A stretch of DNA of 64,000 nucleotides from Nigerium sp. (GCA_016711325.1 JADJTH010000008.1:806001-870000), one strand, 5' to 3'. Positions 48,528-57,949 are shown, numbered from the stretch's first letter. Made by a program: numbers and translations. The notes: generated by a model not told the origin, from the sequence alone.

Positions 48528-49783
48528 CGCGGTGGGTCGCCCCCACCCCCGACGCCCCGATCGTCGGCACCGTCGTCGTACCGGGCTCGAAATCGGCGAC
48601 CGCGCGCGCCTACGTCCTCGCCGCACTGGGCGACGGACCCTCGACTCTCACCGGCGTCCTGGACGCCCGCGACACCACCTTGATGCGGGCCGCGCTGGTC
48701 TCGCTCGGCGTCGAGTTCACCGACGCATCCGACGGCCGGGTCGTCGTCCGTCCGCCCGCGGTCGTCACCCCCGGCGCGGTGGACTGCGGGCTCGCCGGCA
48801 CTCTGATGCGCTTCGTTCCGCCGATCGCCGCGCTGGCCTCGGGATCGACGCCGTTCACCGGCGACCCCGAGGCGTCAGCGCGGCCCGTCGCTCCCCTGCT
48901 GCACGGTTTGGCGCAGGTGGGCGTCCGGATCGAACCGCTGGACTCGCTGCCCTTCACGGTGCACGGTACCGGCGCGGTCGCCGGCGGCCAGGCCGTCATC
49001 GACGCGTCCGGCTCCAGCCAGTTCGTCTCGGGCCTGCTGTTGTCGGCGGCCCGGTTCACCGAAGGCCTGCGGCTGAGCCTGACCACACCGGCCGTGCCCT
49101 CCCGACCGCACATCGGGCTCACGCTCGCGATGCTGCGCGACCGCGGGGTGGACGCACAGATGTCCGGCCCGAACGCCTGGCGGGTGGCGCCCGGGCCGAT
49201 CGCGGCCAGGGACGAGACCATCGAACCCGACCTGGTCAACGCCGCGGTCTTCCTGTCCTCGGCGCTGCACACCGGTGGCCAGGTGACGATGGCGTGGCCG
49301 CGGCACACGCTCCAGGCGTCCGATGCGATCCTCGGCACGCTGGCGGCGCTCGGCGGCATCGTCGAGCGCTCCGCCGACACGGTGACGGTCCGCGGTACCG
49401 GGGTCATCACGGGCGCCGACCTCGACCTCACCGATGCCAGCGAACTCACCTGCATCGCCGCATCCCTCCTCGCGCTCGCCGACCGGCCGGGGTCGATTCG
49501 CGGCGTGGGGCACATCCGCGGCCACGAGACCGACCGGCTGGCCGCGCTGGCCACCGAGCTGACCTCCCGCGGCGCGGGCGTCGAGGAGACCCCCGACGGC
49601 CTGCGGATCACGCCACGCCCGCTCCACGGCGGCCCGTGGGGCACCTACGCCGACCACCGGATGGCCCACGCCGGCGCCCTCCTCGGCCTGGCCGTGCCCG
49701 GCATCGAACTCGATGACGTGGGAGTCACCACGAAGACCATGCCCGCCTTCGCGGACGCATGGTCCGCGCTGGTGGGCACATGA
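48524..49783 (+). CDS. aroA: 3-phosphoshikimate 1-carboxyvinyltransferase (EPSP synthase)
   Basis: Condenses shikimate 3-phosphate with phosphoenolpyruvate. The 419-residue protein has PGSKSATARAYVLAAL (substrate-binding Lys; N is more usual than A after SKS-x-T), CGLAGTLMRFV, DASGSSQFVSGLLL, and GHIRGHETDRLAAL near the C-terminus. The motif GNAGTxxR is replaced by GLAGTLMR, as in many actinobacteria. GTG at 48524 overlaps the DoxX-like stop by 4 bp, and the rsgA ATG overlaps the aroA stop by 4 bp. Confidence 0.94.
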   Translation: MTRWVAPTPDAPIVGTVVVPGSKSATARAYVLAALGDGPSTLTGVLDARDTTLMRAALVSLGVEFTDASDGRVVVRPPAVVTPGAVDCGLAGTLMRFVPPIAALASGSTPFTGDPEASARPVAPLLHGLAQVGVRIEPLDSLPFTVHGTGAVAGGQAVIDASGSSQFVSGLLLSAARFTEGLRLSLTTPAVPSRPHIGLTLAMLRDRGVDAQMSGPNAWRVAPGPIAARDETIEPDLVNAAVFLSSALHTGGQVTMAWPRHTLQASDAILGTLAALGGIVERSADTVTVRGTGVITGADLDLTDASELTCIAASLLALADRPGSIRGVGHIRGHETDRLAALATELTSRGAGVEETPDGLRITPRPLHGGPWGTYADHRMAHAGALLGLAVPGIELDDVGVTTKTMPAFADAWSALVGT

Positions 49784-50787
49784 GCCCCCGCTACGACCGC
49801 GACGAGCACGACGACTTCGGCCGGCCCGCCCGCCGGAGCAGGCCGCGCACCAAGGACCGCCCCGACTACTCGAAGGCCGAGGACGGCCTGGTCATCACGG
49901 TCGACCGCGGCCGCTACACGGTCGACCTCGACAACGAGGCCGGGCACCGCCGTGTGCTCGCCACCAAGGCCCGCCAACTCGGCCGCAAGGGCGTCATCGT
50001 CGGCGACCGCGTGCGCGTCGTCGGCGACACGACCGGCGCTCCCGGCACGCTCGGGCGGATCGTCGAGGTCGTCGCCCGCGAGACCGTGCTGCGACGCACC
50101 GCCGACGACGACGACCCGTTCGAACGGCCGATCGTGGCGAACGCCGACCAGCTGGCGATCGTGACCGCGCTGGCCGACCCTCCGCCCCGGATGGGCATGA
50201 TCGACCGCATCCTGGTGGCGGGCTTCGACGCCGGGTTGACACCGCTGCTGGTGCTCACCAAGGCCGATCTCGCCTCGCCCGACGAACTGCTGGCAGCCTA
50301 CGCCGGCCTCGACGTCGACGTGATCGTGGTCGCTCCCGACACCGACCTGGGCGACCTGCGCGCTCTGCTCGCCGGCCACCGGACGGTGTTCGTCGGGCAC
50401 TCGGGCGTCGGCAAGTCGACGCTGGTCAACGCCCTCATCCCGGACGCCCGTCGCGCGATCGGCCACGTGAACGAGGTCACCGGCCGCGGACGCCACACGT
50501 CCACCTCGGCGATCGCGCTCGAACTGCCCACGCCCGGCGGCTGGGTGATCGACACCCCCGGCGTCCGCAGCTTCGGGTTGTCGCACGTCACCACCGAGAC
50601 GGTCCTGGCCGCCTTCGACGACCTCGCCGCGCTCGCCTCCGAGTGCCCGCGTGGCTGCCGGCACGGCTCCACCGCACCCGAGTGCGCGCTCGACGAGGCC
50701 GTGGCGCGCGGCGAGTTGCGCCCCGAGCGCCTCGAGTCGTTCCGGCGCATGGAAAAGGTGTGGACCAGCCCGGCGTCCTGGGAATGA
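49780..50787 (+). CDS. rsgA: Ribosome small-subunit-dependent GTPase RsgA
   Basis: Late 30S assembly GTPase with circularly permuted G motifs. The 335-residue protein starts with an OB fold. G4 (VLTKADL) then precedes G1 (GHSGVGKSTLVNAL), with G3 DTPGVRSFG after it. The C-terminal zinc site carries the pattern C-x4-C-x1-H-x6-C in SECPRGCRHGSTAPEC. The ATG at 49780 overlaps aroA. The order aroA-rsgA-hisN is common in actinobacteria. Confidence 0.94.
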   Translation: MSPRYDRDEHDDFGRPARRSRPRTKDRPDYSKAEDGLVITVDRGRYTVDLDNEAGHRRVLATKARQLGRKGVIVGDRVRVVGDTTGAPGTLGRIVEVVARETVLRRTADDDDPFERPIVANADQLAIVTALADPPPRMGMIDRILVAGFDAGLTPLLVLTKADLASPDELLAAYAGLDVDVIVVAPDTDLGDLRALLAGHRTVFVGHSGVGKSTLVNALIPDARRAIGHVNEVTGRGRHTSTSAIALELPTPGGWVIDTPGVRSFGLSHVTTETVLAAFDDLAALASECPRGCRHGSTAPECALDEAVARGELRPERLESFRRMEKVWTSPASWE

Positions 50788-50800
50788 CCCCGAGGGGCAC

Positions 50801-50806
50801 TAGGCT
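50801..50806 (+). promoter_or_regulatory. Putative leaderless -10 box for hisN
   Basis: TAGGCT is followed by 7 nt and the ATG of hisN, with no Shine-Dalgarno sequence in between. It lies 14 bp past the rsgA stop. Confidence 0.4.
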
Positions 50807-50813
50807 GACACCC

Positions 50814-51632
50814 ATGCCGGATGTTTCCTACGTGGACGACGTGCGCCTGGCTCACGTGCTCGCCGACAACGCCGACGCCCTCACCATGGCGCGCTACAAG
50901 GCACAAGACCTGCAGGTCAGCGCCAAACCCGACCTCACCGAGGTGACGGACGCCGACCTGGCCGTCGAGGACGGCATGCGCGCCACCCTCAAGCGCGCCC
51001 GCCCCCGCGACGCGGTGCACGGCGAGGAGCGCGCCGACAGCGGCTGGGGTCCACGCCGCTGGATCCTCGACCCGATCGACGGCACGCGCAACTTCGTCCG
51101 CGGCGTCCCGGTGTGGGCCACGCTGATCGGGCTGATGGACGGCGACGACGTCGTCGTCGGGCTCGTGTCGGCCCCCGCGCTCCAGCGGCGCTGGTGGGCC
51201 AGCGCCGGCGGCGGGGCGTTCACCGGCAAGACGCTGCTCAGCGCCAGCCGGCTGCAGGTCTCCTCGGTCGACGCGGTCTCGAACGCATCGCTGTCGTACA
51301 GCTCGATCGGCGGCTGGGTCGACTCCGGTCGCGGCCAGGGCTTCGTCGACCTGCTGCGTGAGGCGTGGCGCACGCGTGCTTACGGCGACTTCTGGAGCTA
51401 CATGCTCGTGGCCGAGGGCGCGGTCGACATCGCCTGCGAACCCGACCTGGCCCTGTACGACATGGCCGCGCTCGACATCATCGTCCGCGAGGCCGGCGGC
51501 CGGTTCACGAACGTCGACGGTGTTCCGGGGCCTGTGGGGCCGGGTGCGCTCGCCACGAACGGGCGCCTGCACGACCTGGTCGTGCAGCGGCTCACGCCCA
51601 CCGAGCCGACCGAATTCCTGGTCGAGGACTGA
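50814..51632 (+). CDS. hisN: Histidinol-phosphatase (inositol-monophosphatase family)
   Basis: Dephosphorylates histidinol phosphate in histidine synthesis; this actinobacterial enzyme belongs to the IMPase superfamily. The 272-residue protein has HGEERADSGWG (metal-binding Glu-Glu), the signature WILDPIDGTRNFVRGVP, and the third metal site in CEPDLALYDMAALDIIVREAGG. The function is assigned by similarity to corynebacterial HisN; related proteins may act on other monophosphates. It ends 10 bp from the convergent serA end. Confidence 0.85.
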   Translation: MPDVSYVDDVRLAHVLADNADALTMARYKAQDLQVSAKPDLTEVTDADLAVEDGMRATLKRARPRDAVHGEERADSGWGPRRWILDPIDGTRNFVRGVPVWATLIGLMDGDDVVVGLVSAPALQRRWWASAGGGAFTGKTLLSASRLQVSSVDAVSNASLSYSSIGGWVDSGRGQGFVDLLREAWRTRAYGDFWSYMLVAEGAVDIACEPDLALYDMAALDIIVREAGGRFTNVDGVPGPVGPGALATNGRLHDLVVQRLTPTEPTEFLVED

Positions 51633-51646
51633 GCGCCCGGGCTCAG
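51629..51646. terminator. Small hairpin between convergent hisN and serA
   Basis: CTGAGC, GCCCGG, GCTCAG forms a short 6 bp stem that includes both stop codons. It may act as a weak bidirectional terminator. Confidence 0.35.
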
Positions 51647-52833
51647 CGCACCTCGACGCGGATCGCCTCCGGCATCGCCGCCAGCGCCTCCACCACCGCG
51701 TCGGAAAGATCCCCGGCGATGTCGAGCACCACATAGCCCACCTGGCCGCGCGTGGCGAGGGTCTGACCGTCGATGTTGGTGCCGTGGTCGGCCAGGATCG
51801 TGTTGATCTTCGCCAGGACGCCGGGCACGTTGCGGTGCAGGTGCATGACGCGCCGGACGTTCGGGATCGCCGCCTGGACCGAGGGCAGGTTGACGCTGAG
51901 CACCGTGGCGCCGGTGGTGACGTAGTCGACGAGCTTGCCCGCGACGAAGCCGCCGATGTTGGCCTGCGCCTCTTCCGTCGAGCCCGCCACGTGCGGGGTG
52001 AGGATGACGTTCGGGACGCCGCGCAGCGGGCTCTCGAAGCCGGGCCCGTTGGTCTTGGGTTCGGTCTCGAAGACGTCCACGGCGGCGCCCGCGAGATGGC
52101 CGGATTCGAGGTGGCGGCGCAGCGCGTCCGTGTCGACGACGAAGCCGCGCGACAGGTTCAAGAACAGCGAACGGCGCCGCATCATGCCGAATTCGCGGTC
52201 GCCGAAGATGCCCGCATTGGCGCGTCGGCCGTCGACGTGCAGGCTGATCGTCTCGGCCTCGGAGAGCAACTCCTCGAGCGAGTCGCACCGCTTGGCGTTG
52301 CCGAGCGCGAGCTTGTCGACGACGTCGTAGAAGAACACGCGCATGCCCAACGACTCCGCCACGACCGAGAGCTGGCTGCCGATGTTGCCGTAGCCGACCA
52401 GGCCGAGCGTGCGTCCGCGAATCTCGTGGCTGCCCTTGGCGGACTTGTTCCACTCCCCCGCATGCATGCGCCGGTTGTGGTCGGTCAGGTGGCGGGCGAG
52501 CGCGATGATCTCGGCGACCGCGAGTTCCACGACCGAGCGTGTGTTGCTGTACGGCGCGTTGAAGACGGCGACGCCGCGCGCGGTCGCATCGTCCAGGGCG
52601 ATCTGGTTGGTGCCGATGCAGAAGGCGCCCACGGCGCGCAGCCGCGGCGCCGCCGCGAGCACGCGCGGCGTGACCAGGGTGTTCGAACGGACGCCCAGCA
52701 CGTCGACGCCGTCGAGGGCCGCGATCAGATCGTCCTCGCCGAGTGCGCCCGGCAGGGCCTCGATCTCGAAGCCACGCTCGCTGAGCAGCTTGATGCCGGA
52801 CGGATGGATGTTCTCCAGGAGCAGCGCCTTCAC
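51643..52833 (-). CDS. serA: D-3-phosphoglycerate dehydrogenase (short, ACT-domain form)
   Basis: First step of serine synthesis. The 396-residue protein has the N-terminal substrate domain (VLGVRSNTLVTPRVL), the NAD-binding LGLVGYGNIGSQLSVVAESLGM, NLSRGFVVDTDAL, and the catalytic HVAGSTEEAQANIG. A C-terminal ACT domain (HRNVPGVLAKINTILADHGTNI) gives serine feedback. It is the E. coli-type form without the intervening domain of mycobacterial SerA. GTG at 52833 follows TAGAAT by 7 nt. ThrH at 35711 could supply the phosphatase step. Confidence 0.95.
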   Translation of the reverse strand: MKALLLENIHPSGIKLLSERGFEIEALPGALGEDDLIAALDGVDVLGVRSNTLVTPRVLAAAPRLRAVGAFCIGTNQIALDDATARGVAVFNAPYSNTRSVVELAVAEIIALARHLTDHNRRMHAGEWNKSAKGSHEIRGRTLGLVGYGNIGSQLSVVAESLGMRVFFYDVVDKLALGNAKRCDSLEELLSEAETISLHVDGRRANAGIFGDREFGMMRRRSLFLNLSRGFVVDTDALRRHLESGHLAGAAVDVFETEPKTNGPGFESPLRGVPNVILTPHVAGSTEEAQANIGGFVAGKLVDYVTTGATVLSVNLPSVQAAIPNVRRVMHLHRNVPGVLAKINTILADHGTNIDGQTLATRGQVGYVVLDIAGDLSDAVVEALAAMPEAIRVEVR

Positions 52834-52840
52834 CGGCCGA

Positions 52841-52846
52841 ATTCTA
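52841..52846 (-). promoter_or_regulatory. serA leaderless -10 box overlapping the upstream stop codon
   Basis: TAGAAT on the minus strand lies 7 nt before the GTG of serA. Its first three bases are the TAG stop codon of the upstream ABC ATPase gene. Confidence 0.45.
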
Positions 52847-53635
52847 CCGCGCCCGGAACGAAGGGATCGCCGCCACCAGGCGGGCGGTGTAGGCGTGACG
52901 CGGGCGCGCGAACAGGTCGAGGGTCGGGCCCGCCTCGACGATTCGGCCACCCTGCAGAACGACCGCATCCGGGCAGACGTGCCGCACGACGGCCAGATCG
53001 TGGGAGACGAAGACGAGTGTGAGGCCGAGGCCCGCGACCAGGTCCATCAGCAGGTTGAGCACCTGGGCGCGCACCGACACGTCGAGCGCCGACACCGCCT
53101 CGTCGGCGATCAGCACCTCGGGCGACGGGGCGAGCGCCCGGGCGATGGCGATGCGCTGGCGCTGTCCGCCCGAGAACTCGTGCGGGTAGCGGCGCATCGA
53201 GTCGGCGGGCAGGCCCACGGCGTCCAGCACCTCGCGCACGCGGACCGCCCGGTCGATCTCGCCGAGCTCGCGGCGGACCGCCGGGCTGCGCAGCGGTTCG
53301 GCCACGATGTCGTCGACACGCATCCGCGGGTTCAGCGAGCTGCGCGGATCCTGCAGCACCAGCTGAACCGACGACCGCAGGAACCCGAGCCGGCGCTCGG
53401 GCACGCCCGACACCGGACGCCCCGCGTAACCCACGGTGCCGGATGTGGGTTGGTCGAGGCCGGCCAGCAGCCGCACCAGGGTCGACTTGCCCGAACCCGA
53501 CTCCCCCACGACGCCCAGGCGCTGGCCGCGGGTGACACGCAGGCTGACGTCGTCGAGGGCGCGGACGCGGCGGCGTCCGGTCGCGTACACCCGGGTGAGG
53601 TGGTCGGCCTGGAGCAGCGTCTCGGCGACGGTCAC
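52844..53635 (-). CDS. Oligopeptide/dipeptide ABC transporter ATPase, OppF-like
   Basis: 263-residue ATPase with Walker A GESGSGKSTLVRLLAG, Q-loop VLQDPRSSLNPRM, signature FSGGQRQRIAIARAL, Walker B VLIADEAVSALD, and switch His in VFVSHDL. The DPRSSLNPR form is typical of the OppF/DppF branch. GTG at 53635 overlaps the OppD-like stop by 4 bp. It is the last transporter gene; serA follows after 10 bp. Confidence 0.9.
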   Translation of the reverse strand: MTVAETLLQADHLTRVYATGRRRVRALDDVSLRVTRGQRLGVVGESGSGKSTLVRLLAGLDQPTSGTVGYAGRPVSGVPERRLGFLRSSVQLVLQDPRSSLNPRMRVDDIVAEPLRSPAVRRELGEIDRAVRVREVLDAVGLPADSMRRYPHEFSGGQRQRIAIARALAPSPEVLIADEAVSALDVSVRAQVLNLLMDLVAGLGLTLVFVSHDLAVVRHVCPDAVVLQGGRIVEAGPTLDLFARPRHAYTARLVAAIPSFRAR

Positions 53636-54453
53636 GATGCCCCCCTCAGGTGGTCGGCGACGGTCGGCAGCCGGGTGCCCGGCTCGAGCAGGTCGAGGCG
53701 GGCGGTGGCGACCAGCCCGGCCGCGTAGGGGTGCTGCGGGCGGTGGAAGACCTGCTCGGTGGTGCCGCGTTCGACGATCTCGCCGTCGAGCATGACGACC
53801 ACCGAGGAGCACAGCTGCGACACCACCGCGAGGTCGTGGCTGATGAACAGGCAGGACGCGCCCGCGGCGTCCAGCACCTCGTCCAGGACGCGCAGAACGG
53901 TCGCCTGGACCGTCACATCGAGGGCGGTGGTCGGCTCGTCGCAGATCACCAGGCCAGGCCGGTTGACGAGCGCCATCGCGGTGACGACGCGCTGCCGCTG
54001 GCCGCCGGAAAGCTGATGGGGGTAGCTGTCGGCGATGCGATCGGGGTCGTCGAAGCCGACCGCGGCGAGCATGTCGATGACAGCCGTGCGGGCTCGCCCG
54101 ACGTCGCGGTCGCGGTGCAGGCGGAAGGCTTCGGCGACCTGACGTCCGGCGGTCATCGTGGGGTCGAGCGCGGTCATGGGCTCCTGGAACACCATGCTCA
54201 GCGCGTCGCCGCGCAGTCCGGACATCTCGCGGTCGGACAGGCCCACCAGTTCCGTACCGTCGAGGCGGATCGACCCGGTGACGCGCGCGTACTCGGGCAG
54301 CAATCCCATGATGGCCAGCGCGGTGGCGGTCTTGCCGGAGCCCGATTCGCCGATGATGCCGAGCCGCTGTCCGGCGTCCAGGTCGAGGCTGACGTCGCGA
54401 ACGGCCGGCGGGCGGCGTCCGAACGCGACGGTGAGGCCGCGGATCGCGAGCAT
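53632..54453 (-). CDS. Oligopeptide/dipeptide ABC transporter ATPase, OppD-like
   Basis: 273-residue ATPase with Walker A GESGSGKTATALAIMGLL, FQEPMTALDPTM, signature LSGGQRQRVVTAMAL, Walker B VICDEPTTALD and FISHDLAVV, all OppD-like. It is shorter than usual OppD (about 320) because the C-terminal Fe-S or cysteine region is abbreviated. ATG 54453 overlaps the permease stop by one base (TGATG). Confidence 0.9.
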   Translation of the reverse strand: MLAIRGLTVAFGRRPPAVRDVSLDLDAGQRLGIIGESGSGKTATALAIMGLLPEYARVTGSIRLDGTELVGLSDREMSGLRGDALSMVFQEPMTALDPTMTAGRQVAEAFRLHRDRDVGRARTAVIDMLAAVGFDDPDRIADSYPHQLSGGQRQRVVTAMALVNRPGLVICDEPTTALDVTVQATVLRVLDEVLDAAGASCLFISHDLAVVSQLCSSVVVMLDGEIVERGTTEQVFHRPQHPYAAGLVATARLDLLEPGTRLPTVADHLRGAS

Positions 54454-55265
54454 CAGGCGACCTCCCGCAGCTTCGGGTCGAGGAAGTCGCGCAGCCCGTC
54501 GCCGACCATGTTGAAGCCCAGCACGGCCGCGGCGATCGCGAGGCCCGGCCAGACCGCCTGCAGCGGGTGACTGACCAGGTAGGTCTGCGCGTCGCCGAGC
54601 ATGCGTCCCCAGGACGGGACGGTCGGCGGCGTGCCCAAACCGAGGTAGCTGAGTGCCGCCTCGGCGAGGATCGCCATCGCGAAGCTCACCGACGCCTGCA
54701 CACCGATCAGGTGGGCGACGTTCGGCAGGACGTGCCGCGCCGCGATCGCCGGGACGGGGGTGCCGGACGCCCGCGCCGCGAGCACGTAGTCGGCCGACAG
54801 CACCGACAGCGCGCCCGCGCGGGTGACGCGGATGAACGCCGGGATCGTCGCGACGCCGATCGCGATCATGGCGGTCTCCGTCGAGCCCCCGAACACCCCC
54901 GCGAGGAGGATCGCCAGCAGCAGCGCCGGGAACGCGTAGGCCACATCGATGCCGCGCATCACGATCTCGGACGCCCAGCGCGGCAGCCAGGCGGTCGCCA
55001 GGCCGAGCGGGACGCCGACCAGCGCCGCGATACCGACGGCGATGATGCCGACGTAGAGCGCGGAGCGGGCGCCCGCGAGGATGCGGCTGAACGTGTCGAT
55101 GCCCATGTGGTCGGTGCCGAGCAGGTGCGGCCAGCCCGGGGCCGCTAGGCGGGTTCCGGATCCGACCGCGGTCGGGTCGAACGGCGTCCACACGAAGGAC
55201 AGCAGCGCCATCGCGACCACGGTGGCGACGAGGGCGCCGCCGACCCAGAGCTCGGCGCGCTTCAT
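54453..55265 (-). CDS. ABC transporter permease, OppC/DppC-like
   Basis: 270-residue permease with five to six helices. Early on is the DppC-type segment LLGTDHMGIDTFSRILAGARSALYVG. The ATPase-contact loop is in YVLAARASGTPVPAIAARHVLPNV, followed by AEAALSYLGLGTPPTVPSWGRML. The ATG at 55265 overlaps the OppB-like stop by 4 bp. Confidence 0.9.
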   Translation of the reverse strand: MKRAELWVGGALVATVVAMALLSFVWTPFDPTAVGSGTRLAAPGWPHLLGTDHMGIDTFSRILAGARSALYVGIIAVGIAALVGVPLGLATAWLPRWASEIVMRGIDVAYAFPALLLAILLAGVFGGSTETAMIAIGVATIPAFIRVTRAGALSVLSADYVLAARASGTPVPAIAARHVLPNVAHLIGVQASVSFAMAILAEAALSYLGLGTPPTVPSWGRMLGDAQTYLVSHPLQAVWPGLAIAAAVLGFNMVGDGLRDFLDPKLREVA

Positions 55266-56215
55266 GCGCGTCCGGACGTCCGTAGGCGCGGGTCGATCAG
55301 CGCGTAGCTGATGTCGACGGCGGCGTTGATGAGCAGCACCACGAACACCAGCAGCAGGACGACGCCACGGACCACGATGAGATCGTGGCGTCCGACCATG
55401 TCGAGCAGCAGCGAGCCGAGGCCGGGCAGCACGAAGACACGCTCGATGACGATCGCGCCGACGATCACGGTCGCCAGCTGCAAGCCGAGCACGGTGACCA
55501 GGGAAAGGGCTGCGTTGCGGACGCCGTGGCGGGCGAGCGCGCGCCAGCGCGTCCAGCCGATGGAGCGGGCGGTGCGGTAGTAGTCCTCGCCGAGCACCTC
55601 GAGGAACGCCGAGCGGACGTAGCGGATCAGCACGGCCCCTTGCACCGCTCCCAGGGCCACAACGGGCAGGACGAGATGGGACGCCCACGGGCCGAGGCCG
55701 CGCGCAAGCGGGGAGTAGCCGTTGGCGGGGAACCAGCGCAGGGTCACGGCGAAGACGAAGACCAGCAGGATACCGGCCCAGAAGGCGGGGATGGCCATGC
55801 CGAACTGGGCCAGGGCCGAGGTCGTGAATCCCTGCCATTGACGCCGCTCGAGCGCAGCGACGGCGCCGAGTGGCAGGGCGATGACCAGCGCCAGGGCGAG
55901 GCCGAGGAGCACCAACGAGGAGGTCACCTCGAGGCGCGGCGCGATCAGTGTCGCGACGGGGATGTCCGAGTACCAGGAGCGCCCGAAGTCGCCGTGGAGG
56001 ACGCCGCCGATCCAGTCCGCGTACTGGATCAGGAAAGGTCGATCCGTGCCGAGTTCGGCGCGCTTGGCCGCGAGCTGCTCCGGTGTCGCGCCGAACCCCA
56101 GGATCGCGGCCGCCACGTCGCCGGGCAGCGCCTGAGTGATGACGAAGATGACCAACGAGGCGGCCAGCAGGCTCGCCACGAAGATGCCGAGCCGGGCGAG
56201 CACGGACCGAAGCAA
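55262..56215 (-). CDS. ABC transporter permease, OppB/DppB-like
   Basis: 317-residue permease starting LLRSVLARLGIFVASLLAASLVIFVITQALPGD, with the OppB-type LGTDRPFLIQYADWI and the EAA-like loop EVLGEDYYRTARSIGWTRWRALARHGVRNAAL. The TTG at 56215 is preferred because GAGGA lies 5 nt upstream, inside the end of the lipoprotein gene. GTG 56203 would be four codons shorter. An open frame runs much further upstream through the lipoprotein gene and is a shadow. Confidence 0.85.
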   Translation of the reverse strand: MLRSVLARLGIFVASLLAASLVIFVITQALPGDVAAAILGFGATPEQLAAKRAELGTDRPFLIQYADWIGGVLHGDFGRSWYSDIPVATLIAPRLEVTSSLVLLGLALALVIALPLGAVAALERRQWQGFTTSALAQFGMAIPAFWAGILLVFVFAVTLRWFPANGYSPLARGLGPWASHLVLPVVALGAVQGAVLIRYVRSAFLEVLGEDYYRTARSIGWTRWRALARHGVRNAALSLVTVLGLQLATVIVGAIVIERVFVLPGLGSLLLDMVGRHDLIVVRGVVLLLVFVVLLINAAVDISYALIDPRLRTSGRA

Positions 56216-56223
56216 CGCCGTCC

Positions 56224-57840
56224 TCAGGCGCGGGCGATCGTCGTGACGTCGAACGACAGCGAGCTGTTCGCGTTCTGGGGGATGCCGGTGATGCCCTGCT
56301 TGGCCACCACCAGGTTCGGCAGTGCGAACAGCCACACGGCGGCGGCGTCCTCGGCGACGATGCGGGCCGCCTGTTTGAGTTCGGCCACGTACTGCTCTTG
56401 GCTGCCGGCGTCGGCGCTCGCGGCAAGCGCGGTCACGTCCGGGTTGTTGTAGCGCCAGTAGTAGTTCGGGTTGGCGAAGGTGAAGATGTCGTGCGGCTCG
56501 ACGTGAGCGATGATCGACAGGTCGTAGTCGGCCTGGCCCATGACGGTCGAGATCCAGGGCTGCTGGAAGCCGAGTTCGTCCACCGTGGCCGTGATGCCGA
56601 CCGCGGCGAGTTGCGAGGCCACGAACTGGGCGGCCTTGCTGGCGTACGGCAGCGCGGCCGGGCGCAGGCGCAGCGTGAGCTTGGGATGGCCGGCCTCGGC
56701 GAGCAGGCGGCGGGCCTCGTCGGGGTTGTAGGGATTCACGCCGGTGAGGTCTTCGTAGAACGGATCGGTGGGCACGACCATCGAGCCGATGAGTTGACCC
56801 TTGCCGGACCACACGGTGTCGAGCAGCGCCTGCCGGTCGATCGCCATGGTGATGGCCTTGCGGACGCGCACGTCGGCCAGCGCCGGGTTGCCGGGGTTCC
56901 GCGGCACCCTCTTCTCAGGATCGGGGTCGTCCACATTGCTGTGTTCGCCGCCGTTGTTGATGGCGAGCGTCACCTCTCCGTCGGTGCTGCCCTGAATCAC
57001 GTTGAACCGGCTGGTGTCGGCGAACTGCTCGACGGTCTCCGGTGCCTGCAGGTTCGAGATGATGTCGAGCTGGCCTGTCTCCATCGAAGCGGTCATCGCG
57101 CCGGGATCCTTGAAGTAGCGGAAGGTCACGGCGTCGAACCGCACCGGAGTCCCCCAGTAGGCGGTGTTCTTCTTGAGCGCGATCGAGTCGCCCGGCAGCC
57201 ACACGTCCAGCGTCAGCGGACCCGAACCGGCGGTCTGGCGTCCGGCCGCCGCGAAGCCGGCGGGGTTCATCACGATCCCGGCGGCGCCGGCCATCTCGTA
57301 GAGCCAGCGCACGCTCGGCTTGGTGAGGGTGATGTCGATGGTGGCGTCGTCGACGACGGCGGCGGACGACACCAGCGCCATCGTGGTCTTCAGCTTCGGA
57401 GCGACGTTCTCGTTCTGGATGCGCGCGATGTTGTCGGCGACCGCCTGCGCGGTCACCTTCGTGCCGTCGGAGAAGGTGGCTGCCGGGTTCAGCTTGAAGG
57501 TGTAGGTGAGCCCGTCCGGCGAGGCGTTCCAGGCCTGGGCGAGCAATGGCTTGGGGTGACCCTCGGCGTCCAGCTTCACCAGCGTCTCGTAGACGTTGTA
57601 GAGCAGCGCCTGCGTTCCCGCGGCACCGTCGGTCGCCGTCGGGTCGAGCGTCGCGGGCTCGGCGGTGGCGCCGATCACGAGCGACTTGGCCGTCGGATCC
57701 ACCGTCGCGCCGGTCACCGATGGTGTCGGCGTCCCGCCGCCGGTGCACGCGGTCAGCGCCATCGACACCGCGGCCAGAGCCGCGACCGCCATGCGGCGAA
57801 CCTTGCGTTGGGGCCTCGATGTGCCCGCCCACTTGGTCAT
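56224..57840 (-). CDS. Solute-binding lipoprotein, family 5 (peptide/dipeptide type)
   Basis: 538-residue extracytoplasmic binding protein. The signal peptide has a basic start (RPQRKVRR) and lipobox LTAC (Cys about residue 32). The SBP_bac_5 domain follows: LYNVYETLVKLDAEGHPKPLLAQAWNASPDGLTYTFKL, then RNPGNPALADVRVRKAITMAIDR. Family 5 proteins bind peptides, but also nickel, haem or opines; the ligand is unknown. GGGAGGA precedes the ATG at 57840. It is the first gene of the five-gene transporter operon; the 109 bp before it hold only its leader and the divergent tRNA. Confidence 0.9.
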   Translation of the reverse strand: MTKWAGTSRPQRKVRRMAVAALAAVSMALTACTGGGTPTPSVTGATVDPTAKSLVIGATAEPATLDPTATDGAAGTQALLYNVYETLVKLDAEGHPKPLLAQAWNASPDGLTYTFKLNPAATFSDGTKVTAQAVADNIARIQNENVAPKLKTTMALVSSAAVVDDATIDITLTKPSVRWLYEMAGAAGIVMNPAGFAAAGRQTAGSGPLTLDVWLPGDSIALKKNTAYWGTPVRFDAVTFRYFKDPGAMTASMETGQLDIISNLQAPETVEQFADTSRFNVIQGSTDGEVTLAINNGGEHSNVDDPDPEKRVPRNPGNPALADVRVRKAITMAIDRQALLDTVWSGKGQLIGSMVVPTDPFYEDLTGVNPYNPDEARRLLAEAGHPKLTLRLRPAALPYASKAAQFVASQLAAVGITATVDELGFQQPWISTVMGQADYDLSIIAHVEPHDIFTFANPNYYWRYNNPDVTALAASADAGSQEQYVAELKQAARIVAEDAAAVWLFALPNLVVAKQGITGIPQNANSSLSFDVTTIARA

Positions 57841-57949
57841 ATGTGTCCTCCCGAAGCGCGGTGCCTGTGACCGCGGCACAGCTTACTCCACCGACCGCCC
57901 TCGCCCGATTTGGCTCAGACACCGGTTGCAGGTAATGTTGTCGAAGCAA

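Noticed and set aside
52844..57840. Specific substrate (nickel, haem or opine) for the ABC transporter
   Set aside because: The binding protein has only general family-5 features, and the neighbouring genes do not point to a ligand.
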